A program made the position numbers and the translations under genes. DNA of 64,000 nt from Manduca sexta (lineage: Eukaryota; Arthropoda; Insecta; Lepidoptera; Sphingidae): positions 5,642,001-5,706,000 of the forward strand of contig NC_051124.1 in the NCBI RefSeq assembly GCF_014839805.1, in the 5' to 3' direction. Of this stretch, positions 1-12,713 are shown in pieces (the first letter of the stretch is position 1; every line of letters begins with the position of its first letter). The notes below the pieces were generated by a model, which saw only the letters and a list, made by a program, of their open reading frames with translations, was not told where the DNA came from and ran no database searches.

Positions 1-282
1 TATTCGTTATGGACTGTGTAATGTTAATAATGTTTTGCTGTAATTGAATTCAGCCTTAGCTGTACGGATAAATATTATACGGATTAATATTCATTCGGAA
101 TTGTACATAGCTGAATCAATCGGAAGTGAAATTTACTGACTGCTATAACTTTTCGAATATCAGAAGAAAATGATCATGTCTTACTATTTTATTTTTAATT
201 TAAATTAAATGAGAAAACTCTTAGTTCTGTTTAAAATTTTAGCGACAAAATATAATTCAATTGCATGAAAGAATGTATATCA

Positions 283-438
283 GGGGGTGTAAGCAATATG
301 ACTTTATACAATCGCTAACGCTAATAGAAAACAGAAAAAAATGTATAGGAATGACATATCCTATCGATAATTGAATCGCTATTTTCATACATAACATTAG
401 CGGTAACGATTGTAGAAAAGCATCTTGGCTACGGCTCC
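283..438. mobile_element. MITE with long imperfect inverted repeats, copy 1
   Basis: The arms at 289-325 and 396-432 are inverted repeats with 29 of 37 matching bases, sharing the core ACAATCG. A related copy lies at 26694-26848. Internal sequence is AT-rich and non-coding, and no clear target duplication is visible. Confidence 0.6.
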
Positions 439-1074
439 ACGGAATTTTAACAACAACTGCAAAGTAACAAACTTGTCCATTTAAACCCAATAAAAAGCGA
501 TGTTGCTTCTTTAATACATACAGGGAAACAAGTTAAACTCACTCAAGGTAATTTTATTGGAAGTAAGAAAAAATACATCAATTAATACGCGAAGTCCGAG
601 TCATGCGAATTGCCTATTTTACATGATGTGAATTCACTTTTTTGATGTGTTGGTTTTTTGCAATAAAACTTTATATCTGATCGCCTAGTAAAAGTAGACA
701 ATTTGCGAATGCTTTGAACTAGGTTCCCGCGGTGGGTTCTTTCAGCATGGAAAACTTTAAGGCTAAAAATTAGGATGCGTTGACGTTCCATAATAGTGTG
801 GACGGAGGATTTGTGCAGTCACATGACCTTATGTTTGAATAATATCTTAATGTCTCTACGATACGTCAGCTTTTTGAAAATAGCTGGGTGGATACTGCAG
901 ATTAGGAATTTAATTATAATTTTTATGAGTTAGTTTACAGCGCAATAAAAAACCGGTCTTTTTGTGACTGTGTGAGAGGTTAAATAATAATGATTTGTTA
1001 TGTTTACGTGAATCTTAGACATTAAAATTAAACTATTTTTCGGATGTTATCGCGGTTTTAATATTTTAGTTTTA
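439..1074. other. No recognisable feature
   Basis: AT-rich unique-looking sequence; open frames here are short and compositionally random. Confidence 0.5.
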
Positions 1075-1195
1075 CCCGACGCTTCAAATACTTTGCAGCC
1101 TTTGTAGTCACGGGGGGACTGAGGTGTTGGCCATCCGCAAAGTCATAGCTACAATATTTACCTACATTTAACTATTATACAACTATTTAAATTTC
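1075..1195 (+). repeat. Dispersed repeat X, copy 1
   Basis: A stretch containing TTTGTAGTCACGGGGGGACT and CATCCGCAAAGTCA is repeated in inverted orientation at 16935-17056 and in part at 39240-39292. Family identity is unknown; it may be part of a LINE or a large non-autonomous element. Confidence 0.5.
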
Positions 1196-1604
1196 TGGCT
1201 GTTGTTGGTCCGATCTATGCAGAATGAGCTTACAGTGTCTTAAAATATTTTAGTCTTTCATCTCAAATGTTTCTAATTACCTTTACGTTATAGCCTAGGG
1301 TTGTCAGAAAGTTTACTGTAATTCTTAAATAATTAACTTTCTAATTTGGCTATCTCAAGTGATCTTGAATCAAGTACTAGCCATGTAGGGTGGAACAAGT
1401 AATGCTGTGGTACGTACATAGTCTCGTTGAGATGTTTCTAGAAATGTCTTTAATGCGACATCCCTATTAATTAAACATGAACCTCTTATCAATAAACCCT
1501 TAATTAATCGCTGTTATGACACTTTCTTTTTATTCACTAACTATATTATTAAATTTATGAAGCGATACAATTTTAAAATCAAAAAATCTTATCTGACTGT
1601 CGTA

Positions 1605-1889
1605 TCTTACTAATATTGAAAAAGCGAAAGTTTGTGAAAATGGTTGGATGTTTGTTAGAAGTAAACATAGTAACAACTTAACTGATTTGCTTGAAATTTG
1701 GCTCACGAAGAGATCATATCTTGATTTAACACACCGACTACTTTTTATCCCGCTAATTTGCTGTCATGGGAAATAATATAATGTAAAACATATTTTTTTG
1801 AATAGATGGCGCTGGTGACCTACAATCTTTTATGGACTTTTGTAGCGGGAAAGGCTTTTCACGCTGGTGAAGCCGCGATGAACATCTGG
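1605..1889 (+). mobile_element. Non-autonomous Helitron, 285 bp
   Basis: It begins A|TCTTACTAATATTG and ends CTGG|T, with a GC-rich GCTGGTGAAGCCGCG hairpin remnant before the end. Internal sequence (GCGAAAGTTTGTGAAAATG, GATGGCGCTGG) is shared with the element at 48230-48511. The open frame at 1806-2006 is a by-product of this element. Confidence 0.75.
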
Positions 1890-2653
1890 TACTTATCTGC
1901 TAAATTATTACTGCAAGCCTATTTAAAGCCAATAACACGTTCCGGAACGATGACAATGTACGCCGACAACACTATTATGCTATTACTAACAGGAGGTATG
2001 AGATAACCAATCTACAGAGGTAATAAATATACTAATGAGTGTCAATATCGAACGACCCAATGGCGTGCGCGAGTTTGCATAACATTAGAGTTGTAACAAC
2101 CCTATAGATTACTAGGCGGAATTTATCTTATTCATGTTTTAAACGTTCGCTGATTGATTTGTTAGTTTGACTAAGATATGTAAAGTTGATGGAATAAATA
2201 AAATACGATAAGTAGGATGCCATTGTATTTGTATTTGAAAAAATAATGAAAAACATTCTTAAATCTCGCATCATTGAAAAAGTGTTATAAAGTAAAAAAT
2301 ATGAACGTAGTAAAATTTTTATATAATTTACTAGATAAAACTCTGCGTTTAAATCTAAACTAACTTATGCTCGTGGTTGTTGTTTTCACCAGCCTGGAGT
2401 TCATTTTATGACAAATATTTTAAAAAAGTCGACTTATCTTGGCGTTTAGAGTTGCTCTATACTCTATAGGTTTAATTAATATCGACTTAATCATTCGGCC
2501 TGAAAGCTTAACAGACATACTGACGCACGTGCTAACTATCGCATGAACTCCTTGCATCAATATTCACCGAGAGTTATGACCTGTTTTTCTTTAAACGAGG
2601 CTTAAAGTATACTCACCTCTCGGTAGGCAGCGGCTTGGCTGTGGAGCTGGCAT

Positions 2654-2693
2654 TATATAAGTTTATGAGCGTCAAGTGCCACAAACCATCAGT
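2654..2693 (+). promoter_or_regulatory. Possible core promoter: TATA box plus initiator
   Basis: TATATAAG at 2654 and an arthropod initiator ATCAGTC with its A at 2691 are spaced about 35 nt, close to the usual 30 nt. The block is GC-richer than its flanks. On the opposite strand a near-perfect splice donor (AGAG|GTGAGTA) ends at 2617, so a minus-strand exon is an alternative reading. No coding sequence is recognised on either side. Confidence 0.25.
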
Positions 2694-3230
2694 CTGACCG
2701 CTTGCTTGTTTTCCGACAAACGATAAAGTAAAAAAAGTGTAAAAGTTACATATTATATCAGCATAGATTATACTTAAGTTGTTACTTTATTTAGAGTATG
2801 TTTAGGCGAAGTATCTATTAAAATCTTAACCTAACCAATCGTATAACAAAGTAAAAGTACTTGAGCACAAAGCTAGCTGAACTTGAAGTCAAATGGGGTG
2901 CGAAGAGATTATCATTTACATAAAACTAGTACGCAAACACTGTTTACAACTACTGTTGTATTTAAACGCAGTTCAAAGACTTGCACGGTATTGTCACATA
3001 AATTATTTATATCTACAATGAGGTATTTAACAAGTTATAGGTTAGTTAACAATTTTTTTGCCTAATTGATCGGTAGGTTGTTGTAGGTAAGTGTGACGAT
3101 TTGTAAAAGATGTTATTCACGACTGGAAGCAAAAATAAGTGATCGAGAAACATTTATTGCAGTTAAAGAAATCAAGATGATACTTTAGCGCCATATTAAA
3201 GGTTTCATTAATAAAAAATCATGTTTCAGT

Positions 3231-3300
3231 GCCGTTGTATATCGTCGTATGTTGTGCTGAGGTCTTGGGTTCGATACCCGGACAAAGTAATATAGCAATA
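3231..3300 (+). mobile_element. SINE-A head fragment
   Basis: It keeps the tRNA-like B box (GGGTTCGATACCCGG) and the following CAAAGTAATAT of the SINE-A family but is cut off at both sides. Confidence 0.5.
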
Positions 3301-3639
3301 AGCTCGTTCTATATAAGATGAGATGTAACATAGCCGATGAAAAGAGTCTAAGACATGGTATTATGCTACGTAAAAAAACCTATTGTGAAAATTGGAGAAA
3401 TAAAACACATTCGCATATTTATACTGCAATGCTCAGTTCAATTATGCCCATTTAAAGAACATTATGAAAGGTTTAAACTCGTGTCATTTTTAACAGCAAG
3501 ACGATACGAGTTCGTATGTTAATTGCCTTAATCACATCGAGTTATTATTATTCGTCTTGACATTATTGCCAAAATTATATGTATTTAACTTGTAAAGGTA
3601 TTAACAGCTCTGTGTGATTCAATGTAAATGGTCAAAAAA

Positions 3640-3840
3640 TCGTGCGCTCGCGTCGTATGAAGGTCGAACGATTGTGAGGCCGATCGGTCACTGGGAACAA
3701 TGGACATCTGTTGTAATTACTATTACTTATGCGTTGAGCAATTGATAGCTTTGAAGATACGCGTGCGCATGGCGCGCCACTTCTGACCTCCCGAAAACCC
3801 TTCAGGCGCTGCGTTCGCTCCTGTTGAGTGCGTGAACTAA
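3640..3840. other. GC-rich unexplained block
   Basis: Contrasting sharply with its flanks, this stretch holds many CpGs (GTGCGCTCGCGTCGTATG, ACGCGTGCGCATGGCGCGCC). No frame, tRNA fold or repeat match within the window explains it. It could be a regulatory element, a promoter or an unrecognised repeat. Confidence 0.35.
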
Positions 3841-3997
3841 TTATATGAAGCTTTTAATTATAACATTACTGTAGGTATTAATAAATCAATTTTCCTTATA
3901 ACATGATGGTTAGGAATGCTAATACATATTGAAGAATCTAGTTAACGTTTCTAAATTCAAATTGCAATCATATTATTACCAAATATTTATGATTATA

Positions 3998-4306
3998 ATG
4001 CCGGCGCCACACATAGCAAAAATATTTGAATACTTATTTGAACACTTGTTTGAACTCATGTGTGGCACGGGTGTTTGCGTATTTGTGCAAAGATTGTTTA
4101 AATGTTTGCCTATTTGCCATTCGGTATCGGTTTTTTGACCACACATCAAAGCGTTCAAAGTTATCGAATTGCTTGAAGGAGAACCTATTATATGGAAACC
4201 TAAAAGTAAAGGCCATAAAAATTAAAATTTGGTCAGTGTCTGTAATTGTGTTCAAATGTTTGGCAAAGTATTTGTTCAAATATTGGTCTGTGTGTGGCGC
4301 CGGCAT
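3998..4306. mobile_element. MITE with ATGCCGGCGCCACACA terminal inverted repeats
   Basis: Both ends carry ATGCCGGCGCCACACAYAG in inverted orientation, followed by clustered TTTGAA/TTCAAA motifs, a common arrangement of transposase-binding subterminal repeats. Length is 309 bp. A target duplication could only be 2 bp (AT), which cannot be told apart from the repeat. The several open frames crossing it on both strands are by-products of this repeat structure. Confidence 0.75.
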
Positions 4307-5089
4307 ATCACAACATATTCTAAATAAATGGTTGACACTCGATGTGTCAAAACCGTAAAACATGTGCCGTCGATTGTAAAATGGAACGCGAACCACACAA
4401 CCCGCAACCAACATGTAACTACAAATAATATCATCAAATTGCGTGTTTGTGCAATAAAAAAGATTGACCGAGATCTAGTTAGATAAACGGAACGTTGTAT
4501 CGATATCGATTTCATTGTTATTCGTATACGGAAGGCGGTTAGGCGTAGGTAATTACTGTTTTGCACGTAACTATTGTGTAATAGTCAACGGATGAAAAAA
4601 CTGATCCGATATCAATATATCAATTGTCCAATGACAGTCTTAGTACTAGGCGAAAGGCAGGTTCGTCTCGTCATTCAAAGAAAAAAAGAACAACATTTTT
4701 TAATCAGCGGGAAACACATTTACAGAGTTCTCCGAGCTGTGGCTGGATTGCAGAAGTATGTTTCAAACCATGTCTTAAAATTTGTACCTAATCATTTTTT
4801 TTACTTATTTTTTCTTGTATGCAAAAAAACGTCTATTTCTACACCCAAGCAGTAATATGCAATCGTTGTTATGTTACAACTTATTTGAATTATTTGAAAG
4901 ATATTGTAGTCGGTCTTATTATTGAACATTGTTAGACTTACATCTTACGTGTCTGGTTATTAAGCATAGGATGATTCTATAGTTTTTCAGCTAGCAAAGG
5001 GCAACCAAATTGTTCTTAGAGTAAGTCATATATTTCCTTATTCTATATGCGTTAAAGTGCGGAGTCACTTCCATATTTTGTACGTAATA
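4307..5089. other. No recognisable feature
   Basis: Open frames on both strands exist but have no splice context, no motif and AT-driven composition. Confidence 0.45.
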
Positions 5090-5195
5090 CACACAGTCAC
5101 ACGCCTTTTATTCCCGACGGCATAGATAGAGGCGCAATTAGTGGACCTAAGTTCATCATTTATATTCTGACCCATGATGTAGTAGGGAGCTGTAG
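5090..5195 (-). mobile_element. SINE-A body fragment, head missing
   Basis: The minus strand carries the family's 3' half (CATCATGGGTCAGAATAT..., TTGCGCCTCTATCTATGCCG). The tRNA-like head is absent, so this copy is truncated. Confidence 0.5.
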
Positions 5196-6120
5196 TACAT
5201 TGATACCATGAATAAGAAAACATAGACATTTTAATATTATAGCTATATTAAAAATGTATATGTCAGTACATAAAGGATCTATGGTTTAGTAGGTTAACTG
5301 TTTAATAGTGTTGTAATGATCCATGTACTTAGAGTTTTGTAATTAATCGTTAATTAATCTAGTTACAGATTAAACAATTTTAATAGTTATAAATACTTCA
5401 CAAGTAGATAACTCAATCTATAAAATTTATTGTCTACTAGTGAAATATTCTATTGGCAAACAAGTTAATAGATAGTAATTATCAATTGACGATTTATTTC
5501 ACTGTAATAACAAAACTAAAAACTGAAAGAAATTGTAAAGACGTTACGTAAATTGTCGGCACCAAAATTCATATTGTAATAATTTTAATAAAAGAACCCA
5601 AAAAAATGCTTCAAGAAAAGAAAATGAAATCGAAATCAATACTTCACAAATAATTATTTGCGTGATAAAATTATAATAGACAATCTTTTCAATATACCTT
5701 TTATAACGAAACTGATGCAGACAAATAAAAAAAAAATGTATTCATCGCTTTAAAAATAATGATTTGTTATTTTTTAAATATTTAAATTAAGAATTTAAAC
5801 GAGGAAGTACTTTGGACACGAAGCTACACGCATTTATTTTAAAAACTGACGCATCAAATCACAAATCAAACAAAGCATCGAACAATTAGATTGGTCTGTC
5901 AAATACCACTTAATTACTTCCTAATATTGCAAAGCCGCTTTTTGTCATTCGTTCCCGTCCATTCTAGTTGTAGAAAAACTGATTCACGTCACTAGATCCT
6001 AGTATTGACACCACTCGTTTGTTTACAATGTTGCCTATCTTACTTTACATGTCAAAGATTAAGATATAAAGTGTAACATTAGTATAGACTGCGTTTGTAG
6101 TTTATTTTTTTTATAAATTG
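5196..6120. other. No recognisable feature
   Basis: AT-rich; a weak inverted pair near 5398 and 5443 (TTCACAAGTAGATAA against its inverse) is the only structure noted. Confidence 0.45.
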
Positions 6121-6240
6121 TTCGGCAATATGGCGTCACTGCACCTTATGGTAAATTAAGAGATGCCCAAAAACATGTTGACCGACAAGAGATAAATCGG
6201 ACGGTCAGCACAGTTATGCCGGCTTGCATAATGCTTCTTC
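6121..6240 (+). mobile_element. SINE-C remnant
   Basis: GGCGTCACTGCACCTTATGG, GACAAGAGATAAATCGGAC and ACAGTTATGCCGGCTTGC follow the order seen in the better copy at 18922-19167. Confidence 0.45.
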
Positions 6241-6334
6241 TCTGCTTGAAGGATCCTAATTTGTAGCGAGGAGGAAACATGTGTGCTGGCAAACTGTTCC
6301 AAATCTGAAAGGTGTTGGATAAATATGAGTAATA

Positions 6335-6606
6335 GACGTAGTTGTGTTACGGTACGAATGCGGTGCTGAGGTCTCCGGATCGATCCCCGGGTATAGCAAA
6401 GTGATATTGTTTTTTTTTAATCAGTATCACTCCAGCGCAGACGCTGATATCAGGCACATATTGCAGATATTATGTGCCTGATATCGCGATAGGCGTACCT
6501 CCTATCAGATCACGGGATGGAATATACATGGCGGAAAATGGATGCACAAGTTGCGCCTCTGGCTACCCCTTTGAGGAAAATGGCGTGTTTGTATGTGTGT
6601 CTGCGT
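6335..6606 (+). mobile_element. SINE-A, near full length
   Basis: The tRNA-like head includes a B box variant (GGATCGATCCCCGGG), followed by the body CGATAGGCGTACCTCCTATC and TTGCGCCTCTGGCTACCCC. A 15-bp inverted duplication has expanded the middle (6446-6485). Confidence 0.65.
6446..6485. repeat. 15-bp inverted duplication inside SINE-A
   Basis: GATATCAGGCACATA at 6446-6460 is repeated inverted at 6471-6485. The right arm corresponds to the normal SINE-A body; the left arm is the addition. Confidence 0.8.
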
Positions 6607-8304
6607 AATATGAGTAAATATTTGTATTTGCAATATATAGTAATTAGTATTGTTTTAAGTTAAATTTAAGAAACATTGTAACAAACATTGTATTTTCACA
6701 TTGAACAGTACCTAGAGTTTTAATAAAAAAAACTATATTACTATAAGTCATATAAAAATTATTAAGATGATTATATACTGCCGTTCTTTTATTAACAGAG
6801 AAATCATTACATATTTTGATTGGTTTACTCTCGGAATGGGTTCGAAGACTAAGATTGGGAGCATTTACTGAAAACGGCCGATAGACAGCCTTTGAACTAT
6901 ATTGTATAAATTGAGAACCTACAGCTATAGACTTTCATTACAAGCCAACAAAGCAATCAATTATAACTTTTCAGTATATAAGCGATCTATCTCATTTTCA
7001 CATACACAAAATGTATCTAACACCACGAACAAATGTACTTGGTTTTCGCCCTTGTCACGGACCACACACTCAATATTACATAACAGAACTTAAATATATT
7101 TATACTTGCGGGAATTCACAGAAATGGCTCATACATGTATTGAAACCAATTATTAACATTAAGTCTGTATAACATCGCATTAGAATTAACTGTTATGGTG
7201 TTATAATATATGAATAAATAAAAAAGAAATAAGTTTTCATATAAGGTATATAACCTAACATTTTTTACGGATTATTCGAGATGGTATGTAACGAATATGT
7301 AATTTAAATCGAGGCTTGACGACGACGCCTCCTATTCAAAAGATTTCCACACTCAGAGCCTAGCATTGTATAGCAGGTTCCTTGCCTGTTGCGTAACACT
7401 TTCTGCTTTTGTGTTTGTTCTTTTGTATTTGTTCTATTTTTGAAATACAAAAGGAGTTTTTATTCCAGATAAGGTATTAAATTCTTTGTTTGAGCTGTAA
7501 AAAAATATTGATGTTCAAATCAAATTTAATTAAAAATAGTATAGAGTAGCGAGAAAGCGTAAAACACAGTATAGAGTAGCGCATCTACACAAATATTTTA
7601 TAGTGTTTGCACGATAAACCGTAAAAAAGTGTATTTTTATAGGCACTATTGCTTTTAGTACCTAAAGACGATAGTTGCTTACAAAAGTCTAAGATCGCTT
7701 AAACGGGCAACCGCTGTCGCAGCACGTAATCAGATCAATTAAACTATCATTGGCTAATTAGGGACTAGAGATCTTTTTATGCAAATTCCAATACAATTAA
7801 GTAGCGCTTAGTAGCCTTAAATTGGTCGGATAGCATTTTAAATAGGTGTTTAATAATGTTCAACTAGTTCTCGTAAGATGACGGTTGCTTACATGGATGT
7901 CGATAAAAAAGTAAAATTGGCTCGAATTATATTGAGTTCAGTGGAATTGAGCTGTTAACATTCGTATACAGCAATTGCGAAAGCAAGCGGATGTTGTGTA
8001 GTTTTAATTATACTAGTTAGAGGTTAAGAATAGTCTATAATAATTTAACAAAAGCGAAATAAGTTCTTACGTGAGCAATGTATATGTTGAAGCAAAAATT
8101 ACAATCTACCAATGCAAGTCTTACGAAATTCATGACAAACTGACTAAATAAACCTACACTGCACTATTAAAACTACCCAGACAAAATATATTAAAAGTGT
8201 CCATTTAAATTTTAATCAAAGCTTTCAAACGGAACAGTGTGGCATGGTCCTATACAATAAAGTGGAGCACAATGCAATGAGAGCGAATGTATTATTCAAG
8301 CACG
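6607..8304. other. Mostly featureless AT-rich sequence
   Basis: Apart from the direct repeat at 7538-7581, I see no gene or repeat. Confidence 0.45.
7538..7581. repeat. 14-bp direct repeat, 30-bp period
   Basis: AGTATAGAGTAGCG occurs at 7538-7551 and 7568-7581. The intervening 16 bp are not repeated further. Confidence 0.8.
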
Positions 8305-8485
8305 TTATCTAGGCGCGCTCGCACGAGCCACACAAATTGTGCGCCTGCGTCGGTGAGCGTGCACGCTCGAGCGTCCGCGCCCGCTCTCGCTCACACGCTC
8401 GCTACCGCGCATAGATCTGCATCGGCGAGATAGCGCACCGGCCGTCATGACGCCATGAGACGACGCGCGCGCACCCAAATTCGCT
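8305..8485. other. CpG-rich island
   Basis: About 180 bp of dense CpG (GCGCGCTCGCACGAGCC, GCGTCCGCGCCCGCTCTCGC, GACGACGCGCGCGCACCC) in an AT-rich setting. No open frame of note on either strand and no repeat partner in the window. A promoter or enhancer is possible. Confidence 0.45.
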
Positions 8486-11456
8486 CATCGAATCAACCTT
8501 ACTATTTATAACGTTTTAACTACTATTTTTTGTTTCCCATGATACGTAGTGATAAAACATACTATGAATTTAAATTGGCCCAGTAATACAATTTTATCAC
8601 TAAATAAATTATAAGTGCTGCTCTGTCGATATGTGCAGGTCAATAGAATTATTGTTTGATGAGAATTACGAATCCACCGATAATCCATATTATTAATTAT
8701 GAATCCACCAGAAATACGAAATGTTCCATAAGCAAACAATATTTGATATCATTGCTCATTAAGTTATATAGGAAGAAGAAAGCAAACTGCGTGTAAGTTT
8801 AAATGATCCCAAAATAAACTACACATAAAGCAGATTTTCCTTAAAACCATAAAAAAATATGCTCCTATAAAAAGAGTGTCAACGTAGCTTGATTGTAGAT
8901 GTTGTTAAATCTTTTTTGTTTTAATTAAAAAAATGTTCTACTTTCAATCTTTTGTAGTCTTCTAATAATTGAAAAATGCTTTCACAAAAAGCCAGTACTA
9001 ATTATGGTCGATATTAAAATTACTGAAGTTTTTTTTATAGGAAAAAAGATATTGCGAAAATGTACAGATTAATTTTGTTTCTGGCTGGTTACGGCCGAAT
9101 GATTATACAAATTAGACTTTCATATCGCGTTAATAGTCTTTTACTTACATAGTAGGTAGGTTATATCTTTTTATATATTTGTTACTTTTGTTATACATAT
9201 TTCATAATTACGCGATGAAAAGTTTTAAAACTCTTGCATTTGTTGGTCGTTACGCAAAATGTTAACATATAATTTTCATTTGGAATGTAGCTCTGAAATG
9301 GATTTCAATTATTCAAAACCATATTATCCAATTTGAGACGACAAAGATTTCAAGTTTCTGGCATAAATTATTCATAATAACTTTTATAAAAATATTGTCG
9401 TTTTACTAAATTGTCTAATTATTCGAATGGAAATCTCCCGTTAGGCAAATAAAGAAAGCGCGCCGGCACCCCACATATATTTAAATAAAGGAAAAGCTAG
9501 AAACTAAATAAACAGTAACTTGCTAAAGCCCACTTTCTTCCTTATCTCACGGTACCACCTGCCGGAGACGAGTGCGGATATTGTATTTTGTATCGACTAC
9601 AATCGAATATAAAGCGAACACACTATCGATTTATATTCATCTAGAATTACATTCGAATACAAAGAACGATCGATTACGGTGCGTCGTACGCAACGCGGTT
9701 TCGTATGTTTTTTTTTGCCTTAGCCTAATTTCGTGTGATTGATTTTTATAAAAAGTGTCTTTGGTTGATAGTAAAAAGAAAATTAGAAATTGATTACTAT
9801 ACACTTTTTTTCTTTATAACATTTAAAAATGCAACTGAAATGAGAATGTCCAGCCTAAATGGCGTACGATAATAGCTTTTTAGTTTTAAACTTCTTTCGA
9901 AATTGTAATTGATACATACCTACTAACATATAAAACTTCTACAGCTTCTATAACAATAATAATTTCACCTTTAAGAAAGATTATAATTAAACAGCCTACC
10001 TGATCCACTACTGGTTTAATTCTTGCCGCAATATGGATACGGATTAGCGGACTGAACTTTTGAACCACTCAGCTCTCAGAAAGGTTTTGATGCGGCTTGA
10101 CTTGATCGCTGCCATTTTGTAAGAGGCTTAACGTGTCATCCGAGACAGAGAGCTCACAAAAGATACTTGCAACCTTAATTCTCTAAAACATTATACATTT
10201 TAACTTTTAAGATAGTCTTTATAAGAAATATGTTGGGATGATTATTGTATAAGTGATATCATTCATTCACTACTTAATTAAAAGTCTCGGCAACTTTAAA
10301 TCTTATAAACATCAATCTAAGATATTATGTTCTTTATGGAGTTTCGGTATCTACTTTGGACTTAATGAGTCATGACTGAAAGCTCAAATTTATTTTAAAG
10401 CTCATAAATAAATTTAATTTCTCAGAACTTCCTTTTGTCTACGTGTTTAAATCTTCGTTCGTATTTATGAATATCATTATAAAATACCTCTAGTATTTCA
10501 TCACGTATTACGAATGAAACATGATTGCTAAATAATTAATGTAATATTTGCTTATATAATTGTTTGTCGCGTAGCTAGCTCAAATCATAATAAGCGGTAA
10601 TCAGATACTAGAACACTTTTAATTTCGCAGTGACCTTCGGGTGTCGGCCGTTCACGAACAGTGAAAACGAGAGGCAGATAAACAATCGCGATCGTGAACA
10701 AACTACCTTCGATTGAAGACTTTTATTATTTGTACGGTTGGTGAAACGCAAATTCGCTTTAATTCTTTACTCTTATATTCATTATTTCTACCTGACCCTC
10801 CGCTTCCCATATATTAGATAAAATAAAACATAATATTTGGCGTGATACACCAACATGAACAAACGTGCAAAAAATTCAAACATAATATTAATAATATTTA
10901 ATGTCCAGGCATAGATTATAATCAACAATTTTCTCGAATAATACAGATAACAGAGATTACAGAACTTACAAAACATAACCATATACTCGTTCTGTGATAC
11001 TGTCATCACTCCCGCCATTACAACTTCAATAACCCAGGATCTACAGTACGCGTCTTCAGAACACCGACCGATGAAGATAAAGGAGTGTGGGAGCACAAAT
11101 CTGTCTTATTTTTACATATTCTTTCTTATTAAACTTTTACACTGTATAGAAAACTTTAAGTAATGCAGGTTATCGCAAAAGATTTTTATAATAACTTCAC
11201 CTATTAATACTATGTTTTATAACATAATGCTTTGTTTAGACTAGCATAGTTAGCGGCGATATTGCGCAAGAATTTTCAGATTTGCAGGCACTAGCGCTAA
11301 CATCCAATAGTCTATACATGCAACTTGTGGCTAGTTCTGTAAGCTTCAAAATTTGCAGAAGTCACCTTGCTGTGATGATTCATGTGGTAAAAATCACTGG
11401 TGGAAGTCGATTTCTTCAAGTTTTCTTGCTAATCTAAACTTCATAAATAACTAACT
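8486..11456. other. Mostly featureless; GC-richer patch at 10620-10715
   Basis: The patch contains CGGCCGTTCACGAACAGTG and AACAATCGCGATCGTGAAC, a small imperfect palindrome. The minus-strand frame 10788-11096 is long for this composition, but it has no splice context and I could not recognise it. Confidence 0.4.
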
Positions 11457-11645
11457 TTTGACCGTGGTTCCGACCGCGTGTAAAAGTTTTTCCGAGTATC
11501 GACCCAGTTATATATTTTTTCGGGATAATATAGCCATGTCTTTCCTAGGATCTCAAACTGTCTATTCCAAATGCAATTAAAATCGGTTCAGCTATGAAAA
11601 CATAACAGAGTTATTTTTGCATCTATACTATAAGTATGTATAGTT
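11457..11645 (-). mobile_element. Degenerate Helitron copy
   Basis: The minus strand shows a worn GC-hairpin (CGCGGTCGGAACCACGGTC) with AAAACTTTTACAC next to it and an internal 'AACCGATTTTAATTGCATTTGG'-like block, trimmed at both ends. The CTAG end is lost. Similar blocks occur in the better copies at 62567 and 57352. Confidence 0.45.
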
Positions 11646-12423
11646 TGTAACATTTCCCCAAACGTACAGTCTGACTTGACCGCGGGAACTCTGAAGACTT
11701 CGTTCCGCCGCAGCACGCGCGCGTATCACGCAAAAACTAAAGCAATTTCACATCTACTTTTCAAATTTTATTCAGTTTCTATAATCTTTTTATTGGGTAA
11801 TTTACATCATTTAAATTATTTACAGTTTTTATAAAGGTACGAATAATAAATAATTATAAAGGTACGAAAAAATAGTTCCAGAAATCTGATCATATGGGCT
11901 TTTTGTTTGAAATTAACCATAGCTTTTTATAATACGATCAAAAAATCATGTCGCAATAAGATCCAAATTGTGAAAACCTAGTTACGTTTTAAGTAATCGA
12001 AACTTATCAGATCTTTTACATCCTGATTTAATAAGCATTGTCGTAATCAATAAGTTTTTCATAAACTAATTTTACAATCGTTGGAGTAGTTATTAGAGCC
12101 TCGATTTTCTTACTTGATCATTGGATTAGAAGACAATCATATATTATATTATACTATGTATTAATTATCTTCAATCCTAAAATATTTATAGTCATCAAAA
12201 TATAAATGAATCACATGTTAATACATTCTGTACCTGGTTCATCGCTATATGTATTAATTTTTATAAAATATTTATATTATTGGCCTTCGTACAACTTCCA
12301 CTATTACGCCTAATTCTCAGAATAATCTTAAAACAATATCAGGAAATCGTATGCTATAAAACTCATACCTCGTACGAAAGGTGAATGGCGCAGTTTCCGC
12401 GCCTACTTTTCAGAAATATATAT

Positions 12424-12713
12424 AATTTTATATATATATAAAAATGAATCCCTATTTCCCTTGGTCACGCCATCACGCGTGAACGGCTGGACCGATTTCA
12501 ATTTTTTTTTGTTGTGTTTGTTATTGCCAGTAGAAGGTTCTTATGAAAGAAAAAAATAAAAACATTGCGCGGAAAATTAGAAAATTTAAGAAAACATAAC
12601 GAAAATATTAATTTTACATAACAGTCAATTGTTTGAAATAACTGTCAGCGATTGACAGAATGCGCGCTGCAAATTCATAGTTAAGACGGGACAACGTCTG
12701 CCGAGTCAGCTAG
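12424..12713 (+). mobile_element. Non-autonomous Helitron with CTAG|T end
   Basis: It contains AAAAATGAATCCCTATTTCC and CACGCCATCACGCGTGAACG near the 5' side and ends GCCGAGTCAGCTAG|T. An inverted copy at 35187-35998 is interrupted by SINE insertions. The exact 5' end is blurred by a (TA)n run. Confidence 0.65.

Noticed and set aside
4026..4414. Overlapping open frames of 96-126 codons on both strands
   Set aside because: They coincide with the GCCGGCGCC-ended MITE and its flanks; the inverted repeats create mirrored frames, and the composition is not protein-like.
10788..11096. 102-codon minus-strand frame
   Set aside because: Hydrophobic, AT-driven composition; no acceptor, donor or family match.
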